A stretch of 64,000 nt of DNA from Nocardia sp. BSTN01 (GCF_015354405.1 NZ_JADKYP010000028.1:1-64000); one strand, 5' to 3'; shown: positions 34,675 through 43,852, counted from the stretch's first letter. The notes: a model not told the origin generated them from the letters alone. Made by a program: numbers and translations.

Positions 34675-35634
34675 GTGGATTCGGAGTATCAGTGGGAGGA
34701 GGAATCGTCGGCATCCGCTGAGACACTCGCCGAGCGGATGGAGTACTGGCACCATTATCTGCGGAGTCGGCAAGGGTCGGTGGGATTGGCGTTCGGCGAC
34801 GACGTCGACGACTTCACCTGGTCGACCATCGCGCAGCGAGTCGGCCGGATGCAGATCGTGCGCTTCGATTCCGATCCCGTGCACTACCGCCGCACCGGAC
34901 GAGATGTGCGCAGCGACGGCGACGACAGCTACCGGTTGCTGCTACCGCTGCGCGGGGAATTCAAGTTCGCACAGGGTGATTCCACCGAAGTCGTCGCTCC
35001 CGGCACACCGGCATTCTTTCAGTGGGGAGCGCCGCTGGTGATGCGTCAGGACGAGCCGCTGCGAGCGCTGATCATGACCGTCCCGGAGACGTCGGTGGAT
35101 CTCTCCCGCGCCGGGAACGCTCCCCTCGCACTCGACGGACGGCGGCCCTTGGTGCGATCGCTGGTGCGCCAGATCGGTGAGCTTCACGCCGGACACGGAC
35201 ACTGGACCGCAGTGGATTTCGCGGTCGCGTATTCCAGTGCCCTCGTACTGCTCGACGGTGTGCTCAACCACGATCACACCCACGTCGCGGTGGGCGGCAA
35301 ATACGCGAATCTGGCTGCCCGCGCACGCGAGATCATGGAAATACACTGCGGTGACAGCAGACTGACCCCCGACGCTGTCGCCGGCATGTGCGGGTGCTCG
35401 CGACGAACGCTGCACAGCGCCCTCACCGAGGCGACAGGTCTGGCCCCCGCGGCACTGCTGCGCACGATTCGTCTCGACCGTGCGCGGCAGCGCTTGTCGT
35501 CTCCCCTGCCGGTGGACATGGACACGGTCGCGCACCGAACGGGATTCACCACCACACGCCGGTTCCGCGAAGCCTTCCAGCGCCGATTCGGCCGGAGCCC
35601 GGAGCAGATGCGCGCCGAACTGTACGGGTCGTAG
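34675..35634 (+). CDS. AraC-family regulator
   Basis: A 319-residue activator with an N-terminal ligand domain of the AraC-binding-like type (about residues 30-190, with LLLPLRGEFKFAQG and PGTPAFFQWGAPL) and a C-terminal double HTH (TPDAVAGMCGCSRRTLHSAL, then TVAHRTGFTTTRRFREAFQR RFGRSP split at the usual position). The GTG at 34675 follows AAAGGGA; a TTG at 34633 is an alternative. Neither neighbour suggests a target, so its regulon is probably elsewhere or itself. Confidence 0.85.
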   Translation: MDSEYQWEEESSASAETLAERMEYWHHYLRSRQGSVGLAFGDDVDDFTWSTIAQRVGRMQIVRFDSDPVHYRRTGRDVRSDGDDSYRLLLPLRGEFKFAQGDSTEVVAPGTPAFFQWGAPLVMRQDEPLRALIMTVPETSVDLSRAGNAPLALDGRRPLVRSLVRQIGELHAGHGHWTAVDFAVAYSSALVLLDGVLNHDHTHVAVGGKYANLAARAREIMEIHCGDSRLTPDAVAGMCGCSRRTLHSALTEATGLAPAALLRTIRLDRARQRLSSPLPVDMDTVAHRTGFTTTRRFREAFQRRFGRSPEQMRAELYGS

Positions 35635-35713
35635 CGGAGTCCCGCCGGCGCAAAGCCGTGTCGTCGCCCGAAACCCTTGACCTGCAGCAGGGTTCAGGTA
35701 CCACACTGGTGCG

Positions 35714-36127
35714 GTGACCGACTACCTGCTGCGCCCGATCGGATCCGTCGAATCCGAGCTCACGGACCTCGCTACCGCACCGCGCCAGGCCGACGAGGGC
35801 GCCCCACCGGCGTGGGTGGTGCTCGACGATCGTTACGCCGAAGCGCTGGAAGGCCTCGCGCCGGGTATGGATCTGGTGCTGCTGACCTGGCTCGACCGCG
35901 CCGACCGGGACACCCTGGCGGTCCATCCCCGGGGTGATACGAGCCGACCGCTCAGCGGTGTCTTCAGCACGCGCGCACCACACCGTCCCAACCCGATCGG
36001 GCTGCACGAGGTACGGATCCTGTCCATCGCCGGCACCCGGATCCGCGTGGCCCACCTGGAAGCCTTGGACGGGACTCCGGTTCTCGACATCAAGCCCGTT
36101 CTGTCCGCGTCCGCGGCGAACCGGTGA
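35714..36127 (+). CDS. trmO: tRNA N6-threonylcarbamoyladenosine methyltransferase-like protein
   Basis: A 137-residue protein of the TsaA/TrmO beta-barrel family, which uses S-adenosylmethionine to methylate t6A37 of tRNA. LRPIGSVESELTD opens the fold; GVFSTRAPHRPNPIGLHEVR is the family signature, and LEALDGTPVLDIKPVL closes the barrel. The GTG start comes 13 bases after a CAGGTACC run with no strong SD. Convergent with the NDH-2 gene. Members this short lack the C-terminal extension seen in E. coli TrmO, so tRNA specificity is less certain. Confidence 0.8.
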   Translation: MTDYLLRPIGSVESELTDLATAPRQADEGAPPAWVVLDDRYAEALEGLAPGMDLVLLTWLDRADRDTLAVHPRGDTSRPLSGVFSTRAPHRPNPIGLHEVRILSIAGTRIRVAHLEALDGTPVLDIKPVLSASAANR

Positions 36128-36178
36128 GATGAGGTCGTCCGCCGCGGTCGCCGGCCGGTCGGTGGCGGGGCGCCGCGG

Positions 36179-37540
36179 TCAGTCGGTGTCGCAGAGCGCT
36201 TTCAGGGTCCGCGGGACCTCTTCGGCCGGCAGATAGCATCCGGTCTGCTCGAAACCGCCGATGGTGTGGGTGGTGTAGTCGCCGTAGCCGATGCGAAGGA
36301 AGTCGTCGCCGCTGAGGCCGTGCACGGTCCAGTCGAAGGCCACCCGGGCGCGAGCGACGAGCGTGCGCAACGCCATCAGGTGATAGCCGCGCGTGACGAA
36401 TTGTGCTGGGATACCGCGCAATCCGATCTTCAGCGGGCGCGCCACCGCATCGGCGCCGCCGAGATCGACCACCATGCCGAGGTCCTGGTGCCGGTACGGC
36501 GTCGGCCGCCCGCCACGCAGCGCGGCCACCAGATTCCTGCCGAGGTGGCGGCCCTGGCGCATAGCGTGCTGCGCGGTGGGAGCGCACAGCGTGCCGGCAT
36601 CGGCGGTCAGATCGGGGACCGCCGCCGCATCGCCGCAGGCCCACACACCGGTGAGTCCCGGAACGGTGAAATCGGCTTCGGCGACGATGCGGCCCTTCGT
36701 CGTCGCCGCGCCCAGATGTCCGGCGAGGGGGCTGGGGACGACACCTGCGGTCCACAGCACCGTCCGCGTCGGGATGAAGCGGCCGTTGGTGAGCTGAACA
36801 CCATGGGCGGTAACCTCTTTCGCCGACGCGCCGGTGATCAGTTCGATACCGCGGTCGGCCAGATTCCGCTTGGTCTGTTCCCCGAGTCGCTGTCCGAGTT
36901 CGGGCATGATCCGGTCGCCGTGCGTGACCAGATGCCAGCGCACCATGCCGGATTCCAGCTTCGGGAAATACCGGCGGGCGGCGGCCCGGGTGACCTTGTT
37001 GAGCACCGCCGCGGTCTCGGTGCCGGCGTAACCGGCGCCGATGGTGACGAAGTTCAGGCGCTCGCGATCTTCTTCCTCACCGCCGCGCACGGCCGCGATA
37101 TCCAACTGCTGCAGGACGTGGTCCCGCAGGAACATGGCCTCGGCGAGCGTCTTCATCCCGAATCCGTACTCGTCGAGTCCGGGCACGTCGAGGACGCGGG
37201 TGATGCTGCCCGGAACGAGCACCAGATGGTCGTAGTCGAGGGCACTTTCGACGCCGGCGGATCCGCGGACCACGACCTGCCGGGTATCCGGATGCACCCC
37301 GATCGCCATGCCCGGAACCACCTCGGTGCGGCGCAGCACCCGCCGCAGCGACACCGTGATCGACCGCGGATTCAGCACACCCGAGGCGACCTGCGGCAGC
37401 AGCGGCAGATAGAGCAGCCCCGCATCCGGTGTCACGAGTTGGATGAACGCTTCGTCGGCGCCGAGATGACGTTCCAGGTAGCGGGCACATTCGACGCCGG
37501 AGAAACCACCGCCGATGATCACGATCTTCGCGGGACTCAC
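36179..37540 (-). CDS. NAD(P)/FAD-dependent oxidoreductase, type II NADH dehydrogenase
   Basis: A 453-residue respiratory-type dehydrogenase. FAD motif IVIIGGGFSGVECARYL is at the N-terminus, NADH motif FVTIGAGYAGTETAAVL near residue 168 and VWACGDAAAVPD near 307. Such enzymes pass electrons from NADH to menaquinone at the membrane without pumping protons. The C-terminal 60 residues contain hydrophobic patches for membrane attachment. It stands alone, convergent with trmO. Confidence 0.85.
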   Translation of the reverse strand: MSPAKIVIIGGGFSGVECARYLERHLGADEAFIQLVTPDAGLLYLPLLPQVASGVLNPRSITVSLRRVLRRTEVVPGMAIGVHPDTRQVVVRGSAGVESALDYDHLVLVPGSITRVLDVPGLDEYGFGMKTLAEAMFLRDHVLQQLDIAAVRGGEEEDRERLNFVTIGAGYAGTETAAVLNKVTRAAARRYFPKLESGMVRWHLVTHGDRIMPELGQRLGEQTKRNLADRGIELITGASAKEVTAHGVQLTNGRFIPTRTVLWTAGVVPSPLAGHLGAATTKGRIVAEADFTVPGLTGVWACGDAAAVPDLTADAGTLCAPTAQHAMRQGRHLGRNLVAALRGGRPTPYRHQDLGMVVDLGGADAVARPLKIGLRGIPAQFVTRGYHLMALRTLVARARVAFDWTVHGLSGDDFLRIGYGDYTTHTIGGFEQTGCYLPAEEVPRTLKALCDTD

Positions 37541-37673
37541 GAATTCACTCTACTGATCGCACAGAAGACAGGTCCGAGTTCTTCGGCCGGGCCGGGTTGT
37601 GCTCGTCACGGCGAAAGTCGAATCGGCTCAATACATCACCGGCGACCATCGATCGCCGGAGCGGATCCCCCCG

Positions 37674-38297
37674 CTACGGCGTGGCGTCCGGGACCGGGCG
37701 GGCCGGGGGCTGCGGCGCCAGCTGGATACCGGCCAGACCGGTCCAGCACAGGCTGGCGGTCGTGGCGACGGCCTCGTGTTTGGGCAGGGGTTTGCCGGTG
37801 GCGACCCAGTCCCGCGCACACGACTGAGCGATCGCGACCAACTCGGCCGTGATCAGCCAGCCGTGTTCGGCGCGCGGCAGTGGATGCGGTGCCAGCGCCC
37901 GGGCGAGCGTGTCGATGCAGATGGTGGCGGCCCGATGCGCGATGCGCTGCGCCGACGGTTCGTCGGCCACCGCGGCGCCGGCCAGCAGGGCGGCGCTGCG
38001 TGGCCGGATGTCGGCGAAGTCGAACACCGCCGCTACCGAGGCCTCCACGATCGATCGCATGCCCTCGGCGGGTTCGAGTGCGGCGGTGAGCGTCGCCTCC
38101 AGTTCCTGCATCGCCTCGTGCAGCACGGCCAGATACAGTTCCAGCTTGCTCGAGAACGACTTGTACAGGACGGGCTTGCTGATCCCGGCCCGGCAGGCGA
38201 TCTCCTCCATGCCCGCGGCCCGATACCCGCACGCGGCGAACAAACCCGCCGCCGCGGCCAGGATCACCCGCCGGCGTTGTTGCCTGGCCTGCGTCAT
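37674..38297 (-). CDS. TetR-family regulator
   Basis: A 207-residue repressor starting MTQARQQRRRVILAAAAGLF. The HTH is at about residues 8-54 (GMEEIACRAGISKPVLYKSF). The C-terminal domain matches the TetR_C type with GLAGIQLAPQ near the end. The open frame extends far upstream, but the usual family start and the arginine-rich lead-in favour 38297. It sits between the NDH-2 and quinone oxidoreductase genes; no operator was identified. Confidence 0.82.
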   Translation of the reverse strand: MTQARQQRRRVILAAAAGLFAACGYRAAGMEEIACRAGISKPVLYKSFSSKLELYLAVLHEAMQELEATLTAALEPAEGMRSIVEASVAAVFDFADIRPRSAALLAGAAVADEPSAQRIAHRAATICIDTLARALAPHPLPRAEHGWLITAELVAIAQSCARDWVATGKPLPKHEAVATTASLCWTGLAGIQLAPQPPARPVPDATP

Positions 38298-38451
38298 CTG
38301 TCTGTCCACCACCTGGCACCTCCTGCGCCCACGGTACCGACGCCCCGGTTCGGCACAACCGCGGCCCGCACGATCACGCCGGTTTCGCCCTGTCGCGCCG
38401 CGAGGAGGCAGTCGCTCCGGGACACGCGAAGCGACACCCGTCCGGCCGCGC

Positions 38452-39414
38452 CTACGGAGCGAGGACGATTCGCCCGAACACTTCGCCCGTGTCCATCTTC
38501 CGGTGCGCGAGAACGGCATCGTCCAACGGGAGGATCTCGTGGACCACCGTGCGGAGTTCGCCGCGCCCGGCGGCGGCGAACTGTTCCGTGCGTACGGCGC
38601 GGCGATCGGGTTCGGAGACGGTGTCCGCACTGAAAGTGGCGAAGGACAACGACTTTCGGAACGCGGCCATCATCTGCATGCCGAAATCCGCCGGTGGGTG
38701 GCCGCCCACGACACCGACCGCCACCATGCGGCCGTTCGGCTTCAGATGGGCGAAGAACGAGGGCAGGTCCGCACCGGCTATGACATCGATGATCACGTCG
38801 TAGCCCACCGGAGCGTCCGCACCTCCCTTTCCAGAACGGTCCAGGACGTGGGTCGCGCCGAGTCCGCGCAAACGGTCGCCGCGGTCGGCCGACGAGGTCG
38901 TCACCGCCACCGCGCCGGCGCCGCCGCGGGCAGCGAGTTGAACGGCGGTGACCCCGATACTGCCGGCCGCACCGCGGATCAGGACCGACTCACCGGGTGA
39001 GAAACGGGCGTGGGCCAGGGCGAAATGGGCGACCACTCCGGAACTCCCGAGCGCTACGGCATCGACCGCGGACAAATCCGGCGGCAGCGGGAGGACGTCC
39101 TCGACGCGGACGCTCGCCTGTTCGGCGTACCCGCCGCCGAAGCCGGTGAAGGCCCACACCCGGCGGCCGATCCACGATGGGTCCACATCGTCGCCGACCG
39201 CGGTGACGATGCCCGCCACTTCGCTCCCGGGAACGTGGCCGGCTTCGAAGCCGTAGCCGCCGATCGTGCCTCGGCGAATCACGGCGTCCACGCCGCCGAC
39301 GCCGATCGCCTCGGTGGTGATCAGCACGTGCCCGGCGGCCGGCACCGGTGCCGGGAGGTCGACCACGGCCAGTCCCTCGGCCGGTCCGAATGTCTGGATG
39401 ACTACTGCCTTCAC
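38452..39414 (-). CDS. MDR-type zinc-independent quinone oxidoreductase
   Basis: A 320-residue medium-chain reductase without the structural zinc cysteines, so of the QOR type. MKAVVIQTFGPAEGLAVVDL is the standard opening, RGAAGSIGVTAVQLA near residue 150 is the NADPH loop and VGVVGGHPP follows later. It reduces quinones or enones. It is divergent from the TetR gene at 39514 across the dyad at 39477, which should control it. Confidence 0.87.
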   Translation of the reverse strand: MKAVVIQTFGPAEGLAVVDLPAPVPAAGHVLITTEAIGVGGVDAVIRRGTIGGYGFEAGHVPGSEVAGIVTAVGDDVDPSWIGRRVWAFTGFGGGYAEQASVRVEDVLPLPPDLSAVDAVALGSSGVVAHFALAHARFSPGESVLIRGAAGSIGVTAVQLAARGGAGAVAVTTSSADRGDRLRGLGATHVLDRSGKGGADAPVGYDVIIDVIAGADLPSFFAHLKPNGRMVAVGVVGGHPPADFGMQMMAAFRKSLSFATFSADTVSEPDRRAVRTEQFAAAGRGELRTVVHEILPLDDAVLAHRKMDTGEVFGRIVLAP

Positions 39415-39476
39415 TCGTCTTTCCTCGCTTCGAGCGATTCCGGACCGGTCGAGCCGTCCGGGCTGGGCTCGACGCT

Positions 39477-39496
39477 AACGGACGCCCCCGTCCGTT
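39477..39496. promoter_or_regulatory. TetR operator between MDR and TetR genes
   Basis: AACGGACG-CCCC-CGTCCGTT is an inverted repeat with perfect 8-bp arms. It sits 17 bases before the TetR GTG and 62 before the divergent reductase start, the expected place for a shared repressor site. Confidence 0.7.
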
Positions 39497-39513
39497 TAGC
39501 TAAAGTGAGAGTG

Positions 39514-40137
39514 GTGCCCGACGATTTGCCTCATCCCCTGCGCTCGGATGCCCGCGACAACCGCGAACGCATCCTCGAGGCGGCTCGCGCCCTGTTCGCG
39601 ACCGAAGGCTTGGACGTGCCGATGCGCGAGGTCGCCCGGCGTGCGGGAGTCGGCCCGGCCACGCTGTACCGGCGCTTCCCCACCAAGCAGATCCTGGCCA
39701 CCGAGGCGTTCGCGGAACAGATGCACGCCTGCCGGGCCGTGGTGGACGAGGGACTCGCGGAGCCGGACGCGTGGCGGGGCTTCTGCGTCGTGATCGAGAA
39801 ACTCTTCGCGCTGCACGCTCGCAGCCGAGGCTTCACCGAAGCCTTCACGGCCACCTACCCGCACGCGCTGGATTTCACCACCGAACGCGAGTACGCCCTG
39901 AAAGCCGTTGCCACGCTGGCACACCGAGCCAAGGACGCAGGTCGGCTCCGACCCGACTTCGTCGTCGACGACCTGATCCTCATGCTCCTGGCCAACCGAG
40001 GCATCCACATCGGCCCGCCGGCCGCCCGGCTCGCCGCCTCCCGCCGCTTCGCCGCCTTCGTGATCCGAGCCTTCGCCACCACCACCGACACCACACCACT
40101 TCCCCCTGTCGCCCGCGTAGCACCGGCGATCCTCTGA
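39514..40137 (+). CDS. TetR-family regulator of the adjacent MDR gene
   Basis: A 207-residue repressor. The HTH is at residues about 12-58 (REVARRAGVGPATLYRRFPT), with a conserved TYPHALDF helix in the ligand domain. GTG codons at 39505, 39511 and 39514 are all in frame; the last leaves most space to the dyad. Divergent placement with the reductase and the dyad between them point to a local repressor. Confidence 0.85.
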   Translation: MPDDLPHPLRSDARDNRERILEAARALFATEGLDVPMREVARRAGVGPATLYRRFPTKQILATEAFAEQMHACRAVVDEGLAEPDAWRGFCVVIEKLFALHARSRGFTEAFTATYPHALDFTTEREYALKAVATLAHRAKDAGRLRPDFVVDDLILMLLANRGIHIGPPAARLAASRRFAAFVIRAFATTTDTTPLPPVARVAPAIL

Positions 40138-40159
40138 CGCACGCCGATACTGTGGGCGC

Positions 40160-40369
40160 GTGGGAGACAACGAGTACGTGCCGGGCGACGTCGTTCACTT
40201 TCCGGAGGGGCCGTTCAGCGGCGTCTGTGGCGTCGTACGGGAGGTCGACGCAACGCGTGGCCGGTTGCGGATCGATATCAGCGAGGGGGCGGTACATCGG
40301 GAGGGGAACGTGTTGCGGGAGCGGCGGCACAGCATGAATGTCGCGATCGAGGAGATCGAGTTGATGTGA
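40160..40369 (+). CDS. Small KOW-like hypothetical protein
   Basis: A 69-residue protein from a GTG start. VHFPEGPFSGVCGVVREVDA followed by GRLRIDIS resembles the KOW/NusG-C beta-barrel, in which a glycine-rich turn follows FxGxxG. Such proteins bind RNA or ribosomal protein. The rest is charged. Conserved-looking but not identified further. Confidence 0.55.
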   Translation: MGDNEYVPGDVVHFPEGPFSGVCGVVREVDATRGRLRIDISEGAVHREGNVLRERRHSMNVAIEEIELM

Positions 40370-40520
40370 CGGCGCGGCGAGCGGTGGCGCGGGTCACTGG
40401 TTTCCGGTCGCTCACCGGCCGATTGCCGGGTGGGCGGGCGGCGCATGTAACCTTTCCTCCCAGGAACTCGCACCTGAGGCGGGTTCACCCCAGCCTGGTG
40501 TGGTGAGAAGGGAGATACCG

Positions 40521-40595
40521 ATGGGTAAGCGTGGGCGTAAGAAGCGCAGCCGCCGTAAGAATGCGGCCAACCACGGCAAGCGGCCCAACTCCTGA
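40521..40595 (+). CDS. Ribosomal protein bS22 (AURKAIP1/COX24 domain)
   Basis: A 24-residue peptide, MGKRGRKKRSRRKNAANHGK then RPNS, too short for most gene callers. It matches the tiny basic protein found on the 30S subunit of mycobacteria and relatives. AGAAGGGAGAT gives a strong ribosome binding site six bases before the ATG. The hairpin at 40655 ends its transcript. Confidence 0.88.
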   Translation: MGKRGRKKRSRRKNAANHGKRPNS

Positions 40596-40654
40596 GCCGT
40601 CGCGCCGTGCGCCCCGGGACCGCCCAGCGGACTCGGTGCACTGCTGAAAACGAC

Positions 40655-40689
40655 AATGCGGCACGCCATCATGGATGGCGTGCCGCATT
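40655..40689. terminator. Bidirectional hairpin terminator
   Basis: AATGCGGCACGCCAT and ATGGCGTGCCGCATT form a perfect 15-bp stem with a five-base loop, between the bS22 gene and the convergent rshA gene. It can serve both strands. Confidence 0.85.
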
Positions 40690-40700
40690 CGTCTGTGCGG

Positions 40701-41015
40701 TCAGGACTCGCGGTCGACCCGGGTTTCGGTGATGGTGATCGACCGCCGGATGTCGAGAGTGAGCCGCTCGCGCAGCGATTCGGGGGCCCGATCCCCACCG
40801 CATTTACGGCTCAGCAGGCGCTTGAGCTTCTCTTCCAGACCGTATGCCTCGATACACGGCGAGCAATGGTCCATGTGGTGCTGCAATCGCGCCCGCGTGG
40901 CCTCGTCGCATTCGCCGTCGAGAATCAGCCAGACGTCGGTGAGTACCGCCGAACAGTCCAGTTCCATCTCGTCGCCGGCACCCCGATCGTCGTGCTCGTG
41001 CCCACTCGTGCTCAC
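40701..41015 (-). CDS. rshA: Zinc-binding anti-sigma factor RshA/RsrA
   Basis: A 104-residue redox-sensing anti-sigma factor. The ZAS motif reads HHMDHCSPC (His-x3-Cys-x2-Cys), with an earlier Cys in the first helix and another (RKCGG) after it. In relatives, zinc loss under disulfide stress releases the sigma factor. The start overlaps the sigH stop by four bases (coupled translation). It ends just before the terminator. Confidence 0.92.
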   Translation of the reverse strand: MSTSGHEHDDRGAGDEMELDCSAVLTDVWLILDGECDEATRARLQHHMDHCSPCIEAYGLEEKLKRLLSRKCGGDRAPESLRERLTLDIRRSITITETRVDRES

Positions 41016-41941
41016 TGGGTTACCTCCTGACGCGCCCCGTTGCCCGTTCGGTTCCGGTCGAACCCCCGCTCGTGCGCGACATCGGCCAACAGCCCCTTGA
41101 GCTGTTTGCGCCCGCGGTGCAGCCGGGACATGACGGTGCCGATCGGAGTCCCCATGATGTCGGCAATCTCCTTGTAGGGGAAGCCCTCCACGTCGGCGTA
41201 GTACACCGCCATCCGGAATTCCTCCGGCAGCGACTGCAGTGCCGCCTTGATGTCGTCGTCGGGCAGCGCCTCCAGCGCCTCCATCTCCGCCGAGCGCAGA
41301 CCGGTGGAGGTGTGCTCGGCCGTGGCGGCGAGCTGCCAGTCGGTGATCTCGTCGGTGGGGTACTGCGCGGGCTGGCGCTGCTTCTTGCGATAGGAGTTGA
41401 TGTAGGTGTTGGTGAGGATCCGGTACAGCCAGGCCCGCAGGTTGGTGCCCTCCCGGAAGGACCGGAAGCCCTGGTATGCCTTGGCGAAGGTCTCCTGCAC
41501 CAGATCCTCGGCGTCGGCCGGGTTGCGGGTCATCCGCAGGGCCGCACCGTAGAGCTGATCCAGCAGCGGCAGCGCGTCACGCTCGAAGCGCCGCGCGAGT
41601 TCGGCCTCGTCGGCCGTGGAGCGCACGGTCGAATCGCCGTCGATCTCCGCGTCCTCGCGAGCCTCGGCGTCCTCGGACGCCGGGTCGTCATCCACCGGGT
41701 CGTCGGGGATCTCGATATCCTCCGGTCGGGAACCGCCCGCGGTGTCACCGCGGGGGCGATCGGCCGCCAGTTCGTCGTCGCTCGTCACGAAAGTCCCTTC
41801 GGTCGCCGTAGCATCTGAATCTACCGCGCGCGAGGGTCGCCGATCGAACCCGGTGTCCGGGACGATGATGTCGATCAGCGGGTACGACAGCGAGTCGCCG
41901 GTCGTTACCGGGCGTTCGTCGACGAGGACGGTCACCGGCAT
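41012..41941 (-). CDS. sigH: ECF RNA polymerase sigma factor SigH/SigR
   Basis: An alternative sigma factor of about 308 residues. The N-terminal 110 residues are acidic and variable; region 2 ([40 protein letters not shown]) and region 4 ([40 protein letters not shown]) are clear. It directs the thiol-oxidative stress regulon. The ATG at 41941 touches the SD sequence GAAGGAG, so the GTG six bases downstream may be the real start. A matching SigH-type promoter lies upstream. Confidence 0.92.
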   Translation of the reverse strand: MPVTVLVDERPVTTGDSLSYPLIDIIVPDTGFDRRPSRAVDSDATATEGTFVTSDDELAADRPRGDTAGGSRPEDIEIPDDPVDDDPASEDAEAREDAEIDGDSTVRSTADEAELARRFERDALPLLDQLYGAALRMTRNPADAEDLVQETFAKAYQGFRSFREGTNLRAWLYRILTNTYINSYRKKQRQPAQYPTDEITDWQLAATAEHTSTGLRSAEMEALEALPDDDIKAALQSLPEEFRMAVYYADVEGFPYKEIADIMGTPIGTVMSRLHRGRKQLKGLLADVAHERGFDRNRTGNGARQEVTQ

Positions 41942-42007
41942 CTCCTTCGAACTTTTCCGATCTCGAGCGGCTGCGAAGGCAGCTGCGCTGTGCTGGCGGA
42001 ACAGTGC

Positions 42008-42033
42008 AACATGCACGACCCCCACTGTGTTCC
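42008..42033 (-). promoter_or_regulatory. SigH-type autoregulatory promoter
   Basis: On the minus strand GGAAC, exactly 18 bases, then GTT match the SigR/SigH consensus (GGAAT-18-GTT). The predicted transcript would start near 42000, about 60 bases before sigH, implying autoregulation as in relatives. Confidence 0.7.
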
Positions 42034-42102
42034 CGCCGGACGCGTCACACCGGGCACACACGCGATTGCCGGGTGTGAACCGGCGCCGCTAGGGTGACCG
42101 GC

Positions 42103-42591
42103 ATGGCCGCATCGACACCCGCGATCCGGGCGCTGACCCAGGCGAAGGTGCCCCATGTGGTGCATTCCTATCCGCACGATCCGCGCAGCGATTCCTATGG
42201 CGACGAGGCCGTCACCGCCCTGTCCGAGCGGGTGGGTGTGACGGCCGCCCAGATCTTCAAGACGCTGATCATCGAACTGTCGTCCGGCACGCCCGCGGTC
42301 GCGGTGCTCCCGGTTCCGCAGTCGCTGTCACTCAAGGCGGCGGCCGCGGCGCTGGGCGCGCCGAAGGCGACCATGGCCGACAAGGCGAGGGCCCAGCGCA
42401 TCACCGGTTACGTCCTGGGCGGAGTGTCGCCGCTCGGGCAGAAGCGCGCACTGCCCACCGTGGTGGACGAATCCGCCCTGAGCTGGGATCGCATCCTTTT
42501 CAGCGCCGGCAAGCGCGGGCTCGAGATCGAACTCGCCCCCGCCGAGTTGATCCGGCTGACCGGCGCGGTCACAGCGTCCGTCGTCGCCTGA
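42103..42591 (+). CDS. ybaK: Cys-tRNA(Pro)/Cys-tRNA(Cys) deacylase
   Basis: A 162-residue YbaK-type editing enzyme, which hydrolyses mischarged Cys-tRNA(Pro). IFKTLII, LKAAAAALGAPKATMADKAR, TGYVLGGVSPLGQKRALPTV and FSAGKRGLEIELAP are its characteristic blocks. A GTG at 42094 and the ATG at 42103 are both possible starts. It is divergent from sigH but has no visible stress promoter of its own. Confidence 0.9.
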   Translation: MAASTPAIRALTQAKVPHVVHSYPHDPRSDSYGDEAVTALSERVGVTAAQIFKTLIIELSSGTPAVAVLPVPQSLSLKAAAAALGAPKATMADKARAQRITGYVLGGVSPLGQKRALPTVVDESALSWDRILFSAGKRGLEIELAPAELIRLTGAVTASVVA

Positions 42592-42640
42592 TTTCTCGCC
42601 GCCCGCGGGATCGGACCGGCGTGATCGGAAATATTTGCAT

Positions 42641-42690
42641 ACAACAACTAGTTGGTGTATACAAATAGTTGATTGATACAAGTAGTTTTC
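42641..42690. promoter_or_regulatory. MarR operator region
   Basis: CAACTAGTTG (42645-42654) is a perfect 10-bp dyad. Further GTATAC and AGTTGATTGATACAAGTAGT half-sites follow, in an AT-rich stretch 44 bases before the MarR start. Likely autoregulatory sites. Confidence 0.5.
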
Positions 42691-42733
42691 GGCCGAGACC
42701 CGGTCGAGCAGGCGAAAGCGGGAGGTCCGATAT

Positions 42734-43234
42734 ATGGACAGCGAGCAGGTGATCGATCAGATCGCCCAGCAGCTGATTCGCCTGGGGCGGATCCGGGAGC
42801 GGACGAACGCCCAGGTGGCGGCGGCCTCGCACGGCGACGTCGACCTCTCGGCCTACCGCATCATCTTCCGCCTGCTCTGGGACGGACCGATGCGCTCCGG
42901 CGCGCTGGCCGAGGCCATGTACTCCGACGCTTCCACCATCAGCCGCCAGGTGGCGGCCTTGGTCAAGCGCGGCCTGTTGCGACGCGAGGCCGATCCCAGC
43001 GACGGTCGCGCCAGCGTCCTGATCGTCACCGACGCCGGCAAGGAGATGGCCGCCCAGCTGCGCGCGCGCCGCAACGAGATGATCGGCCGCATCCTGACCG
43101 ACTGGAACGACCCCGACCGCGAGCAATTCGCGGTTCTGCTGCACCGCTTCGTCGACGACTACGAATCCGCGCGGCCGGCGATGCTCACCCTCCCCTCCCC
43201 CACGGAAGGCTCTGCGACGGAGAAGAATTCGTGA
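42734..43234 (+). CDS. MarR-family regulator
   Basis: A 166-residue repressor with the winged HTH at about residues 55-105 (LAEAMYSDASTISRQVAALV, KRGLLRREADPSDGRASVLI). The start ATG follows GGGAGGTC. Its stop overlaps the GTG of the next gene by four bases, the usual arrangement for a MarR-regulated drug efflux pump, but that pump gene is broken here. The regulator itself looks intact. Confidence 0.88.
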   Translation: MDSEQVIDQIAQQLIRLGRIRERTNAQVAAASHGDVDLSAYRIIFRLLWDGPMRSGALAEAMYSDASTISRQVAALVKRGLLRREADPSDGRASVLIVTDAGKEMAAQLRARRNEMIGRILTDWNDPDREQFAVLLHRFVDDYESARPAMLTLPSPTEGSATEKNS

Positions 43235-43852
43235 CCACGACCGCCACCCCGGCCACAGCCGGCACTCGGCGTTCTCGGCTGCCGTGGCGATCGAGGCGAA
43301 ACTCGGCGATCTGGCCCTGATTCCGCCTTCTTCCGGCAGATCGGCGGCACCCTGGGCGTGGCGGTCTTCCTGTCCATTCTGTTCGCACAGCTGACACCGC
43401 ATATCAGCGACGAATTGCACAGTGCTGCCACGCAACCGGCCTACCAGCAGGCGGTGATCGACGGTGCGCACAGCGGCAATCCGGCCGACGCGGCACTGTC
43501 GAAAGGCTTACTGTCCCACGATGTTTCGGCGGCCGGCCAGGTGATAAGCGACAGTTCGGTGATCCAGCAGTTGAATCCGACGCCGGCCCGCCCGTTCCAG
43601 GTCGGTTTCGCCGATTCGATGGACACCGTCTTCCTGGCCGTCACCGCCATCGCCGGGATCGCGCTGCCGCTGGTGGTGTTCTGGAAGGAAGTGCCGCTAC
43701 GCACGGCGGGCGGATTGCAGGCCAGGGCGGAGACCAGCGGGCCGCGTGTCCTGGTCGATGCCGACTCCGCTCCGGTGGGCGGCGAGAAGGCGGAACCGAA
43801 CGCGACAGCGGTGCGGGCGGAGCCGGATCCGGCGGCGACTCCACACAGGTGA
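43231..43852 (+). pseudogene. MFS drug efflux pump, internally deleted
   Basis: A GTG coupled to the MarR stop opens 29 codons (VTTTATPATAGTRRSRLP) and then hits a stop. From about 43325, in another frame, the sequence resumes as FFRQIGGTLGVAVFLSILFA, followed by one more hydrophobic helix (TVFLAVTAIAGIALPLVVFW) and a polar tail. This is the last quarter of a 14-helix EmrB/QacA-type transporter. Most helices are missing, so no pump is made. Confidence 0.8.
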
